NCBI GenBank assembly: GCA_012689375.1
Contig: JAAZLO010000045.1
Coordinates: 27,878-91,877 of the forward strand
Reading direction: 5' to 3'
Origin: Bacillota bacterium
GTDB taxonomy: Bacteria > Bacillota > SHA-98 > UBA4971
Length of the DNA: 64,000 nt
The position numbers were made by a program, and so were the translations under genes. Positions within the stretch are counted from its first letter, which is position 1. Each line of letters begins with the position of its first letter. The notes beneath the pieces were generated by a model. It made no database searches. It was not told the DNA's origin and saw only the letters and a program-made list of their open reading frames with translations. Positions 9,790 through 18,192 of the stretch are shown one piece after another.

Positions 9790-11160
9790 CTAGCCCAACT
9801 CTTTCTGTATTGCTTTCGCCACCCCGGATACGGCGTCTCTCACCATAGTTTCCTCCGGCCCTTCACCTAAAATACGAATTAAGGGCTCTGTTCCAGACGG
9901 GCGTACAAATACACGCCCATCTTCACTAAGTAATGCTTCGGCCTTTTTTATAGCCTGGGCTACCCTAGGGTTAGAAAACAAATCCTGTTTGTTTCTAACA
10001 CCGACATTTATAAGAACCTGAGGATAAACTTCCATGCATGAAGCCAATTCTGACAGTTTTTCGCCTGTTCGGCGGAGAACCGACAGGAGGGCAAGGGCAG
10101 TAATAAGCCCATCGCCTGTTGTATTATGATTAAGAAAGATTATATGCCCCGATTGTTCCCCACCCAGGATAACTCCTAATTTTCTCATTGCTTCTAGGAC
10201 ATATCTATCCCCGTTTTGGGTAATAACAACATTGCCGCCTGCGCGCATGAAAGTCTCAGACAGCCCCAAATTACTGTACACAGTGGCAACTATCGTATTA
10301 TGGGGAAGTTCCCCCCTCCGTAGAAGATCTAGGCCGCAAATAGCCATAATATGATCACCGTCAACCACACGTCCTTTTTCATCAACGGCAATTAATCGAT
10401 CTGCATCACCGTCATGTGTAAGCCCCAAATCAGCCCCTGTTTCCAGTACTAGCTCAGCAACAACTTCAGGGTAAGTAGAACCGCAATCCACATTGATGTT
10501 TGTTCCGTCCGGCTTGTCATTCACTGCTATCACATGGGCGCCTAGATTCCGTAGCAATTCCGGAGTATATGCCGAAGCAGCACCGTTTGCACAATCCACA
10601 GCTATTTTTAACCCTTCAAGAGTAACATCAACCGTGCTTCTTACATATTTCGCATATCTTTTTCTTGCATCTTGGAGCAAGGTGACTGTTCCGACACCAT
10701 GCCCTGACGGCCTTGGAAAATCATCATTGTTATTAATATGAAATATCCCCTGTTCATCCAGGGTAATGTATTTTTCTATTTCTAATTCTTCTTCATCCGA
10801 AAGCTTAAAACCATCACCTGAGATAATCTTTAATCCATTATATTGCATGGGGTTATGTGAAGCCGAGATAATAATACCTGCGTCAGCCTGAAGGTCTCTC
10901 ACAAGGAACGCAACCCCCGGAGTGGGAATTACGCCGGTGTTTACCGCCTGTCCCCCGACTGATGCGATTCCTGACACTACTGCAGCCTCTAACATATTCC
11001 CGGACAATCTTGTATCCCGCCCAACAACGATAGTAGGCCTCTTCCCAAGTTTTCGGGAAATAATTCCGGTCGCTATCCGACCTATAGTAAACGCCAACTC
11101 CGGTGAAAGAAAGGTGTTGGCGATATCACGTACCCCGTCAGTCCCAAACAATCTTGCCAT
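9790..11160 (-). CDS. glmM: phosphoglucosamine mutase
   Basis: GlmM converts glucosamine-6-phosphate to glucosamine-1-phosphate on the way to UDP-GlcNAc. The start MARLFGTDGVRD is diagnostic. The phosphoserine is S101 in ISASHNP, the metal loop is DGDADR, and the sugar-binding GGEQSGH and phosphate-binding RPSGTEPLIR loops are present. A GGAGG site precedes the ATG. It follows cdaA-cdaR after a 95-base gap, the cdaA-cdaR-glmM order conserved in Firmicutes, where GlmM is known to bind and restrain CdaA. Confidence 0.98.
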   Translation of the reverse strand: MARLFGTDGVRDIANTFLSPELAFTIGRIATGIISRKLGKRPTIVVGRDTRLSGNMLEAAVVSGIASVGGQAVNTGVIPTPGVAFLVRDLQADAGIIISASHNPMQYNGLKIISGDGFKLSDEEELEIEKYITLDEQGIFHINNNDDFPRPSGHGVGTVTLLQDARKRYAKYVRSTVDVTLEGLKIAVDCANGAASAYTPELLRNLGAHVIAVNDKPDGTNINVDCGSTYPEVVAELVLETGADLGLTHDGDADRLIAVDEKGRVVDGDHIMAICGLDLLRRGELPHNTIVATVYSNLGLSETFMRAGGNVVITQNGDRYVLEAMRKLGVILGGEQSGHIIFLNHNTTGDGLITALALLSVLRRTGEKLSELASCMEVYPQVLINVGVRNKQDLFSNPRVAQAIKKAEALLSEDGRVFVRPSGTEPLIRILGEGPEETMVRDAVSGVAKAIQKELG

Positions 11161-11255
11161 ATCCGGTTCCTCCTGACAAATATGACAGTCTTAAGAAGGC
11201 ACAGATTATTTGATTAACAGGCCCAGACTGCTATATTACTCAATTAATTCGCGTA

Positions 11256-11954
11256 TCATTTTCCGGATCCCTCTGCATTAGCTGGATCCGCAGGCAACTT
11301 ACGAATAGGAACAAATACACGGACAATTTGCGGTTGGATGTTCAAATCTGTAATAACACTGCCTCCTGCATCAATCGGGCTTACCTTTACGTTCCTGGAA
11401 ATCGAAGATGTAGCACCTGATATATCAATTCTGGCTAATACCTCAGATATCTTCTCTACCTGGCTCTTTTGGCCGATAACAGTAATAAATTTAGGTGATA
11501 ACTCCGGCTCCTGCGGGAAAGTTGCTTCCGCGGGGTATCCCGTTATTGCTATTTGGACAGGGAAATCCTCGGTAACGACAGTATCCACTCTTACACCGAC
11601 TGATGCCGGAATAACTTCGATTACCTGTATTCCCTCAGGAGGTAACACCTCAACTCTTCCGGCGTACTCCCCTTCACCGCGGTCTGATACAGACAGATAT
11701 GCCTGTACTTTGGAACCATCCAACGTTTCTACAAGGTACTTCGGGCCGCGTACCCGGACTTCCACCTGTCTCGGCCTTGTATCAACTGTAAATTCAGGTG
11801 AAGCACCTTCTACATTCACATCTGTTATGATAAACCGTTCAATATTATCACCCTGGGTTTTGCTTATATCTGCACCTGCAACAAACCATATAACAATAGC
11901 CAGGAGAACGGCTGCTATCTTAAGGTAAAGTTCACGGGAAACACCTATTTTCAC
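11256..11954 (-). CDS. cdaR: YbbR-domain regulator of diadenylate cyclase (CdaR)
   Basis: CdaR is an extracytoplasmic YbbR-domain protein that modulates the membrane cyclase CdaA. One membrane segment is visible at about residues 10-28, followed by two YbbR-like beta repeats (roughly 45-130 and 135-215). Length is 232 aa, about half of the four-repeat B. subtilis protein, so this is a short version. It starts at a GTG that overlaps the cdaA stop (GTGA), which implies coupled translation. Function is inferred from domain and position. Confidence 0.85.
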   Translation of the reverse strand: MKIGVSRELYLKIAAVLLAIVIWFVAGADISKTQGDNIERFIITDVNVEGASPEFTVDTRPRQVEVRVRGPKYLVETLDGSKVQAYLSVSDRGEGEYAGRVEVLPPEGIQVIEVIPASVGVRVDTVVTEDFPVQIAITGYPAEATFPQEPELSPKFITVIGQKSQVEKISEVLARIDISGATSSISRNVKVSPIDAGGSVITDLNIQPQIVRVFVPIRKLPADPANAEGSGK

Positions 11955-12802
11955 ATTACATGCCCCCTTAGCCAGGCAGGAATGCTTTGTTTAAATTTGT
12001 TTGCATTTAATAGCTCTATCAGCTTTTCTTTTAAAGTGCTCTCATCCAGATACCGTACCAGCTTCCCGCTATGTGCAACAGAAATGACGCCGTTTTCTTC
12101 TGAAACAACTATGGAAATAGCATCAGATTGCTCTGATAAACCCAGTGCAGCACGGTGCCTGGTCCCCAGACGCCTACTGATGTTAGGGTTTTCAGACAGC
12201 GGAAGATAACAACCTGCAGCCATTATTCTGTTCCCCCGAATGATAACGGCACCGTCATGCAACGGTGAATAAGGCATAAATATATTCATCAAAAGTTCGA
12301 CAGAAACTACAGCGTCAATTTTCGTGCCGGTTTCCATTAATTCAGCAATGCCCGTATCCCGTTCGATGGTAATAAGTGCACCGACTTTATCCCTGGACAT
12401 GATTGCAGCTGCCTTAGAAGCGTCGGTAATCAATCTTAACATATCCTCTTTTTCAAGAAGCCCTAGCGGGCCGGTGAAAATACCGCCGCGCCCTATTTGT
12501 TCCAACGCTCTCCTGAGTTCCGGTAAAAATACTATGGGCAGGGCAACGAAAAGCATGGTAATTGTCTTTTGTAACAACCAGTTTACTGTACGCAGCTTCA
12601 GCAAGTCACTGAGCATAGTAGTGATAAAAAGGACTGCAATGCCTTTGATAAGCGATACGGCCTTTGTACCCCGGATAATAATTAAAAGCCTATAGATGAC
12701 ATAGGAGATAATAAGGATATCAACTATTGAGCGAATTGCATTTACCGCGTTTATCTTGGCAAAGCTTTCCATAAACCCTGCAATACTAAAATCAAATGGC
12801 AT
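11951..12802 (-). CDS. cdaA: membrane diadenylate cyclase CdaA
   Basis: CdaA makes c-di-AMP from two ATP. Three N-terminal hydrophobic segments (about 25-45, 50-68 and 78-95) precede the DAC domain. The catalytic motifs DGA (183-185 in LHDGAVIIRG) and RHR (215-217 in LGTRHRAALG) are intact. The ATG at 12802 is preferred because GGGAGG lies 5 bases upstream; a GTG at 12817 would bury that site. It is followed by cdaR with a 4-base overlap and then glmM, so synthesis of this potassium/osmotic messenger is tied to wall precursor supply. Confidence 0.95.
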   Translation of the reverse strand: MPFDFSIAGFMESFAKINAVNAIRSIVDILIISYVIYRLLIIIRGTKAVSLIKGIAVLFITTMLSDLLKLRTVNWLLQKTITMLFVALPIVFLPELRRALEQIGRGGIFTGPLGLLEKEDMLRLITDASKAAAIMSRDKVGALITIERDTGIAELMETGTKIDAVVSVELLMNIFMPYSPLHDGAVIIRGNRIMAAGCYLPLSENPNISRRLGTRHRAALGLSEQSDAISIVVSEENGVISVAHSGKLVRYLDESTLKEKLIELLNANKFKQSIPAWLRGHVM

Positions 12803-12929
12803 ACACGCCTCCCTCACCTTTACCCCAGCAAAGCCTTGGTTGCAAATATATAGTATACATTAATAGAGCCTGATGCAAGGCTGGCAGAGTATTATTATCA
12901 GGACAGGTATATATTATAAGGTACCGACT

Positions 12930-14138
12930 TCAGGCACCGAATTTACTAAGTTTCAAAGCATTAGCCATTGCCAAGGGCAAAACACCGAGCGATGGAAAAA
13001 CCCCAAGATTACCTGAAGCACACGTGGATTCACCAAATCCTTCGATACCTTGGGGTCTTACCCACTCTGAGTGAATTAAGAATGGTACAGGGTGCCAGCT
13101 GTGACCTTTCATTTTTGCAGGTGTTGAATGATCACCGGTCACAATTAAAACGTCAGGACCCAAACCAAGGATTGAAGGAACGAATTTATCGAACTCTTCA
13201 ATAACTTGGACCTTACGTGCAAAATCACCGTCTTCTCCTGAACTGTCAGTATCTTTTATGTGAAAGTAAAAAAAGTCGTACTTATCAAAATGAGCAGTAA
13301 GTGTTTTTACTTCATCACTGATATTTATTCCACCGGTCTCTAAAATGTCCATACCGACTAACTTCGCTAAACCACGGTACATAGGATAACAAGCAATGGC
13401 AGCAGGGGTCAATTTGAACACTTGGGACATATCAGGTATTTCAGGAAGACGGGCAAAACCACGTAATAACACCATATTTGCAGGATGTTCATCCCGCAAT
13501 ACTTTTGCCGCCTCTGAAATCCATTTATCTACGAGGCTTGCAGTCAGGACAGCCTCTGAATTATGCGGAATTGCATCTTTCGGTCTCTCACCTATATGTT
13601 GAGGATCAGTATCCTTTATTTCACCGGATAAATTTTCCCCTCGAAATACTGCAACAAAACGATGAAAACTTCCCGGTTCAAGAATAACCTCAATACCCTC
13701 TACTGTAATTCGTCGAAGTTTCTCAATAAGCCTTCGATTTTCTTCAGTGGGGATCCTACCTGCACGCCTATCAAGAATAACACCGGTGTCATCTACTGTG
13801 CAAAAGTTCCCCCTGGCTGCCACGTCCGATGGTTTCAGTTCAACTCCTGTCCCAAGAGCTTCTAAGACCCCCCTGCCTATTTCATATTCCATCGGATCAT
13901 ATCCAAACAAGGCAAGATGTGAAGGTCCGCTCCCCGGTGTAACACCGAGAGCCACAGGTTCTATCAAACCACAATCAGAAGAAGCCGCCAGTTTGTCCAA
14001 ATTTGGAGTAATTGCTTCTTCCAAGGCTGTACAGTTTGTACCGGGGTAAGGCAGTCCCCCTATACCATCTACTACTACCATGACTATTTTTGTTTCCGTT
14101 TGTTGACTGAGTTCTTTAATAAGTTGAATATTTACCAT
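12930..14138 (-). CDS. apgM: cofactor-independent phosphoglycerate mutase, ApgM type
   Basis: This glycolytic metalloenzyme of the alkaline phosphatase superfamily interconverts 2- and 3-phosphoglycerate. It is of the archaeal-type ApgM family, not GpmI. The metal site VVVDGIGGLP lies near the start. The catalytic serine region is TPGSGPSHLALFGYDP and the C-terminal metal ligands lie in VTGDHSTP. Length 402 aa is usual. AAAGGGG lies 7 bases before the ATG. It is separated by about 130 bases from cdaA and is divergent from the penicillin-binding protein gene, so the 147-base gap must carry both promoters, though I see no clear hexamers. Confidence 0.93.
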   Translation of the reverse strand: MVNIQLIKELSQQTETKIVMVVVDGIGGLPYPGTNCTALEEAITPNLDKLAASSDCGLIEPVALGVTPGSGPSHLALFGYDPMEYEIGRGVLEALGTGVELKPSDVAARGNFCTVDDTGVILDRRAGRIPTEENRRLIEKLRRITVEGIEVILEPGSFHRFVAVFRGENLSGEIKDTDPQHIGERPKDAIPHNSEAVLTASLVDKWISEAAKVLRDEHPANMVLLRGFARLPEIPDMSQVFKLTPAAIACYPMYRGLAKLVGMDILETGGINISDEVKTLTAHFDKYDFFYFHIKDTDSSGEDGDFARKVQVIEEFDKFVPSILGLGPDVLIVTGDHSTPAKMKGHSWHPVPFLIHSEWVRPQGIEGFGESTCASGNLGVFPSLGVLPLAMANALKLSKFGA

Positions 14139-14285
14139 GTTTGTACCCCTTTCTTATGACACCACAAAAACCCTAACTCAAGAAAACTTCGCTGTGTTTT
14201 TTTATTATCCTCCCCAATACCTTCACGGGGGCATACTATAACCGAAAAATACAGGGAATGAATCCATCAAAGGGTGACTGTTTAA

Positions 14286-16304
14286 GTGAATGCAGACTCC
14301 AAGGAAACAAATAGTTTATATAAAAAGCTCGGCTTAATCCCGGGATGGCGTTGGGTAACAGTGATACTTGTTTTTCTTATCTTTGCAGTATCAGTTATTA
14401 CCGGCATAAAGCCGATTGGTGAAATAAGGGGAGGAACTGCATTCTATGATATTCATGGCACTCTTATCACAACAACTGCGACCCCGGACAGAATCGAAAT
14501 CCCTTTATCAGATATGTCCCCCCATCTCCTTCATGCATTTATCGCTGTGGAAGATTCCCGTTTTTATAAGCACCCGGGGCTTGATCCCATAGGAATAGCC
14601 AGGGCTCTGCTGCATAATATTCAAAGAGGTCGGATCGTCGCAGGAGGCAGTACAATTACCCAACAACTAGCGAAAAACATGTATCTCCCTGCAACACGAT
14701 CTTTCAAACGTAAGTTGGCCGAAGTGGTCCTTTCATTTTATTTAGAAATAAGATTCTCGAAAAATGAAATTCTCGAGCGTTACCTAAACTTGGTTTATCT
14801 CGGGCATGGAGCATATGGTGTTGAAGCAGGTGCACACCTTTATTTTGGGAAGCGGGCTTCTGATCTTTCCCTTGCAGAAGCTTCTATGCTGGCAGGTATT
14901 ACAAGGGCACCTTTCTACTATTCACCGTACAGAGACTTGGATATCGCTCTCGACCGCATGAAAACTGTCATCAATAGAATGCTTATTATAGGTTATATTT
15001 CCGAAGATGAAGCAAAAAACGCCTCAAACGAGATCATTCAAACTGTAGGGCTTGGAAGACGTGAAACCAGGCCTGCTCCGTATTTTATGGACTACGTTAT
15101 TGATGAGACTTTAAAACTCCTTGGAGATGAGGGAGCACTGCTTTATTCAGGCAATTTAAAGATCCACACATCCTTAGATATAAAATTCCAACATGCCGCA
15201 GAAAAGGCATTTGCCAAAGGGCTTGATGCCCTTACGCCCCAAAATACAGAAAAGAAAAGTACCTCACAGGCAAAAATACCGATCCAACCACAGGGAGCAC
15301 TGGTAGTTTTAGATCCCAGGAATGGGCATATTAAGGCTCTCATAGGAGGGAGAAGTTATTCCGAAACACAATTTAATCGTGCATTGCAGGCAATGAGGCA
15401 ACCGGGCTCATCATTCAAGCCCTTTTTCTATGCCGCCGCCTTAGACAACGGCTTTACGGCCGCATCTACACTCCCTTGTGAGCCCGTAACATTCTATAGG
15501 CAAAGGCTACCCTACACTCCTACTGACTACGGGGAATTTCAGTACCATTTCAGATGGTTGACATTAAGGGAGGCTCTGGTCACTTCATGCAATGTGGTAT
15601 CAGTAACACTGGCAAATATCATTGGGCCAGAAACAGGAATGAACCTGGCAAAAAAATTAGGCGTACAAAGCCCATTAGGGCCAAACCTATCCCTTGTTCT
15701 TGGGACCTCGGAAGTTACCCCCTTTGAAATGACATTAGCCTTTGCACCCCTTGCCAATGGAGGAAAACGGGTACAACCTATATTCATAACGGCAATTGAA
15801 GATAAACAAGGGAAAAAACTATATCATTCCCGGGTTAGAACCCTACAAGTCATTGACCCCAGGACTGCTTTTATTATCACAGATATACTGAAACAAGTTA
15901 TTAGCCCGTGGGGCACCGCAAGATCTATTTCATCCCGATTTTTGCCGGAAGTAGCTGCGAAGACAGGCTCCACCCAGGGCTATACTGATGCGTGGATAAT
16001 AGGTTATACACCTAATATTGTATGTTCGGTGTACATAGGTAATGATAACCCCAGTGTTCTTCTGGGGAAATCCGGAGGAGCGGCTGCAGGACCAATATTT
16101 GCAGATTTTATGGAAGAAGTGCTCAGGGACGGGCCTGTATTAACCTTTCAAATGCCATCTGAAATCGTCAGCGTTGAAATATGCCATGAAACAGGGTATT
16201 TAGCCTCACCCGGATGCCCAACTACGCGCCGAGAGTTGTTTAAAGACGGTACACAACCGGTTTATGAATGTCCCTGGCATGGATCCTCTTTTTATCCAAG
16301 GTAG
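14286..16304 (+). CDS. class A penicillin-binding protein (PBP1A-type)
   Basis: This is a bifunctional peptidoglycan synthase. One membrane anchor lies at about 22-42. The glycosyltransferase domain has catalytic E89 in EDSRFYKHPG and the GGSTITQQLAKN motif. The transpeptidase domain has SxxK at S375 (PGSSFKPF), SxN in VTSCNVVS and KTG in AAKTGSTQGYTDAW. The start is GTG with AAAGGGTGA 8 bases upstream. It is one of the few plus-strand genes in the first 49 kb. Its last 13 bases overlap the end of the convergent yhaM gene. No terminator lies between them. Length 672 aa is normal; the C-terminus is short after the transpeptidase. Confidence 0.95.
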   Translation: MNADSKETNSLYKKLGLIPGWRWVTVILVFLIFAVSVITGIKPIGEIRGGTAFYDIHGTLITTTATPDRIEIPLSDMSPHLLHAFIAVEDSRFYKHPGLDPIGIARALLHNIQRGRIVAGGSTITQQLAKNMYLPATRSFKRKLAEVVLSFYLEIRFSKNEILERYLNLVYLGHGAYGVEAGAHLYFGKRASDLSLAEASMLAGITRAPFYYSPYRDLDIALDRMKTVINRMLIIGYISEDEAKNASNEIIQTVGLGRRETRPAPYFMDYVIDETLKLLGDEGALLYSGNLKIHTSLDIKFQHAAEKAFAKGLDALTPQNTEKKSTSQAKIPIQPQGALVVLDPRNGHIKALIGGRSYSETQFNRALQAMRQPGSSFKPFFYAAALDNGFTAASTLPCEPVTFYRQRLPYTPTDYGEFQYHFRWLTLREALVTSCNVVSVTLANIIGPETGMNLAKKLGVQSPLGPNLSLVLGTSEVTPFEMTLAFAPLANGGKRVQPIFITAIEDKQGKKLYHSRVRTLQVIDPRTAFIITDILKQVISPWGTARSISSRFLPEVAAKTGSTQGYTDAWIIGYTPNIVCSVYIGNDNPSVLLGKSGGAAAGPIFADFMEEVLRDGPVLTFQMPSEIVSVEICHETGYLASPGCPTTRRELFKDGTQPVYECPWHGSSFYPR

Positions 16305-17281
16305 ATCTGACGATCCAACCTTTTATTATAAACACTCCAGTTGCCGTCGGTATCCTTATTGTCTTCTACAATATCCACAAATTGAGCAACAAAAGCATCT
16401 GAATAGTCTGCCAGATGAAGAACAATCGCTTCAAGAGTTTTTGGGCGTTTAGGCGAACCCCATTCAAGCTTTCCATGATGACTTAGGATCATATGACGAA
16501 TTTTAAGGCTCAAATCGTTGGGGAAACCAGGTATTCCATGGACAGCCTGAGCAATCATGCGTTCACCAATAACGATGTGACCAATGAGCTTACCTTCATC
16601 ACTTAAGTCGAAGGGACCGTCATATTTGTATTCCATTAATTTACCGATATCATGGAGTATAGCCCCTGTAATCAAAAGTTCGTTATCAATTACCGGATAA
16701 AGCCGGCTTATTGTCTCGCATAAAGCTACTACGTTAACAGTATGCTCTATTAATCCCCCGATAACGGCATGATGAATTGTTTTCGCAGCGGGAGCCTGAA
16801 TATAGGCTGCAGCAAATTTCGGATCTTCGAGGAATGTCAGAACTAGCTTTTTCAGATATGTATTGGAAAACCCCTCCACTTTGATAATTAGTTGGTTTAA
16901 CAACTCCTCAACATTTTTTGTTGTACGTGGCAGAAAAAGAGAGAGATCATATTCCATATGTGTGCATTTATGTAAAGTCTCAATTGTAATCTGTGGAGTC
17001 CCCCTATATTCCCCGACGAATCCTTTCACACATACTACATCCCCGTCCTGAAATGAATTATATACATTTTCACCGTCATCCCATAAGATAGCTCTTATCT
17101 CACCTGTTCTGTCGAAAAGTACAAGTGTCAAATAATAACCCGGCCTTGATGCAAACGTGGAAAGCTGCTTGGATTTAGCCATAAAGATACTGTTAACCGG
17201 TTGGCCTTGTTCAAGATCGGTTATTCTTTGCCTTTCACCCTGCGTGTGGTTGTTTAGCATGACTTTTTCAACCCCTAACAT
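16292..17281 (-). CDS. yhaM: 3'-5' exoribonuclease YhaM (OB-fold plus HD domain)
   Basis: This is a YhaM-type nuclease that trims RNA 3' ends. An N-terminal OB-fold nucleic-acid domain covers about residues 20-115. The HD metal domain follows, with HAVIGGLIEHTVNV, the HD pair in AILHDIGKLMEY and a further HHGKLEWGSPK segment. Length 329 aa fits the family. A second in-frame ATG at 17260 has GGGG 11 bases upstream and could be the true start. The 3' end overlaps the penicillin-binding protein gene tail to tail by 13 bases. Confidence 0.88.
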   Translation of the reverse strand: MLGVEKVMLNNHTQGERQRITDLEQGQPVNSIFMAKSKQLSTFASRPGYYLTLVLFDRTGEIRAILWDDGENVYNSFQDGDVVCVKGFVGEYRGTPQITIETLHKCTHMEYDLSLFLPRTTKNVEELLNQLIIKVEGFSNTYLKKLVLTFLEDPKFAAAYIQAPAAKTIHHAVIGGLIEHTVNVVALCETISRLYPVIDNELLITGAILHDIGKLMEYKYDGPFDLSDEGKLIGHIVIGERMIAQAVHGIPGFPNDLSLKIRHMILSHHGKLEWGSPKRPKTLEAIVLHLADYSDAFVAQFVDIVEDNKDTDGNWSVYNKRLDRQIYLG

Positions 17282-17307
17282 ATAAACACTGTTCCTGCAT
17301 ATAGAAT

Positions 17308-18126
17308 CTAAACACCAAGGACAAACCGGCTTATCGCCTCTTGAACCCCGTCCCCGTTTATTCCCTTTGTAATATAATCAGCCGCTTCCTTTACCTTATC
17401 ATCAGCATTACCCACGGCAACGCCGATCCCGGCGTAAGATAACATCGTAATATCATTTTCACTGTCACCTATAGCCATTACCTGATCTTTCAATAGACCC
17501 ATATCCTCAGCCAGCGTGGCAAGGGCCGCTCCTTTTGTGACTCCTTTACCGGTAAATTCAATAAATGTAGGCATTGAACGTACTATGTGTGACTTATCTC
17601 CGAACTTTTGTTTCAATACAGGTAAAATTTCATTAACAATTTCCGGAGTTGATATAACCAATAGCTTTGTAGGGGGCTCTTCAAGGAAATCTGACAAATT
17701 CCCCACAACATTAGCCCCTACATTAACATGGGCCATATAACGGCGAATCTTATCATTCATACATTCAACGTATATTTCATCGTTTATGTATGCATTAATA
17801 TGACAACCAAGAGATCTGAGATGCTCCAGAATTTGATGAGCATATTCAAGGGGTATCGGTCTATGCCAATACAGTTCCCTTGTCTTTGCATTCTTTACAA
17901 AAGCACCGTCGTAGGTTATAAGGGGACTATTGAGCCCTAACTCTTCAACAAAAGGTACAGTCGCACGATACATGCGCCCGGTCGCTAATGTAACTTGACA
18001 CCCTGCATCTATTGCATTATGTATAGCTTGTTTTGTCTCAACGCTTATCTTTAAATCACCGCCAATCAAAGTGTAATCTACATCAATAGCCACCAATTTA
18101 ATTGCATTGGATTCCTTAACTGTCAC
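17308..18126 (-). CDS. Cof-type HAD-superfamily hydrolase
   Basis: This is a haloacid-dehalogenase phosphatase of the Cof/YkrA group, a cytoplasmic enzyme usually active on sugar phosphates or flavin/PLP phosphates. Motif I is AIDVDYTLIGG (the usual Gly after the second Asp is Tyr here), motif II lies in VTLATGRM, the cap domain in the middle is of type C2, and motif IV is AIGDSENDITML. The start is GTG with GGTGG upstream. Its substrate cannot be read from the sequence. It sits between yhaM and uvrC in the same direction, but the gaps do not prove an operon. Confidence 0.9.
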   Translation of the reverse strand: MTVKESNAIKLVAIDVDYTLIGGDLKISVETKQAIHNAIDAGCQVTLATGRMYRATVPFVEELGLNSPLITYDGAFVKNAKTRELYWHRPIPLEYAHQILEHLRSLGCHINAYINDEIYVECMNDKIRRYMAHVNVGANVVGNLSDFLEEPPTKLLVISTPEIVNEILPVLKQKFGDKSHIVRSMPTFIEFTGKGVTKGAALATLAEDMGLLKDQVMAIGDSENDITMLSYAGIGVAVGNADDKVKEAADYITKGINGDGVQEAISRFVLGV

Positions 18127-18192
18127 CAGTTTCGCACCACCCGTATAATAATATGAAATCCTTTATAACAAAAGTAAAAAAACGCAACGTAA

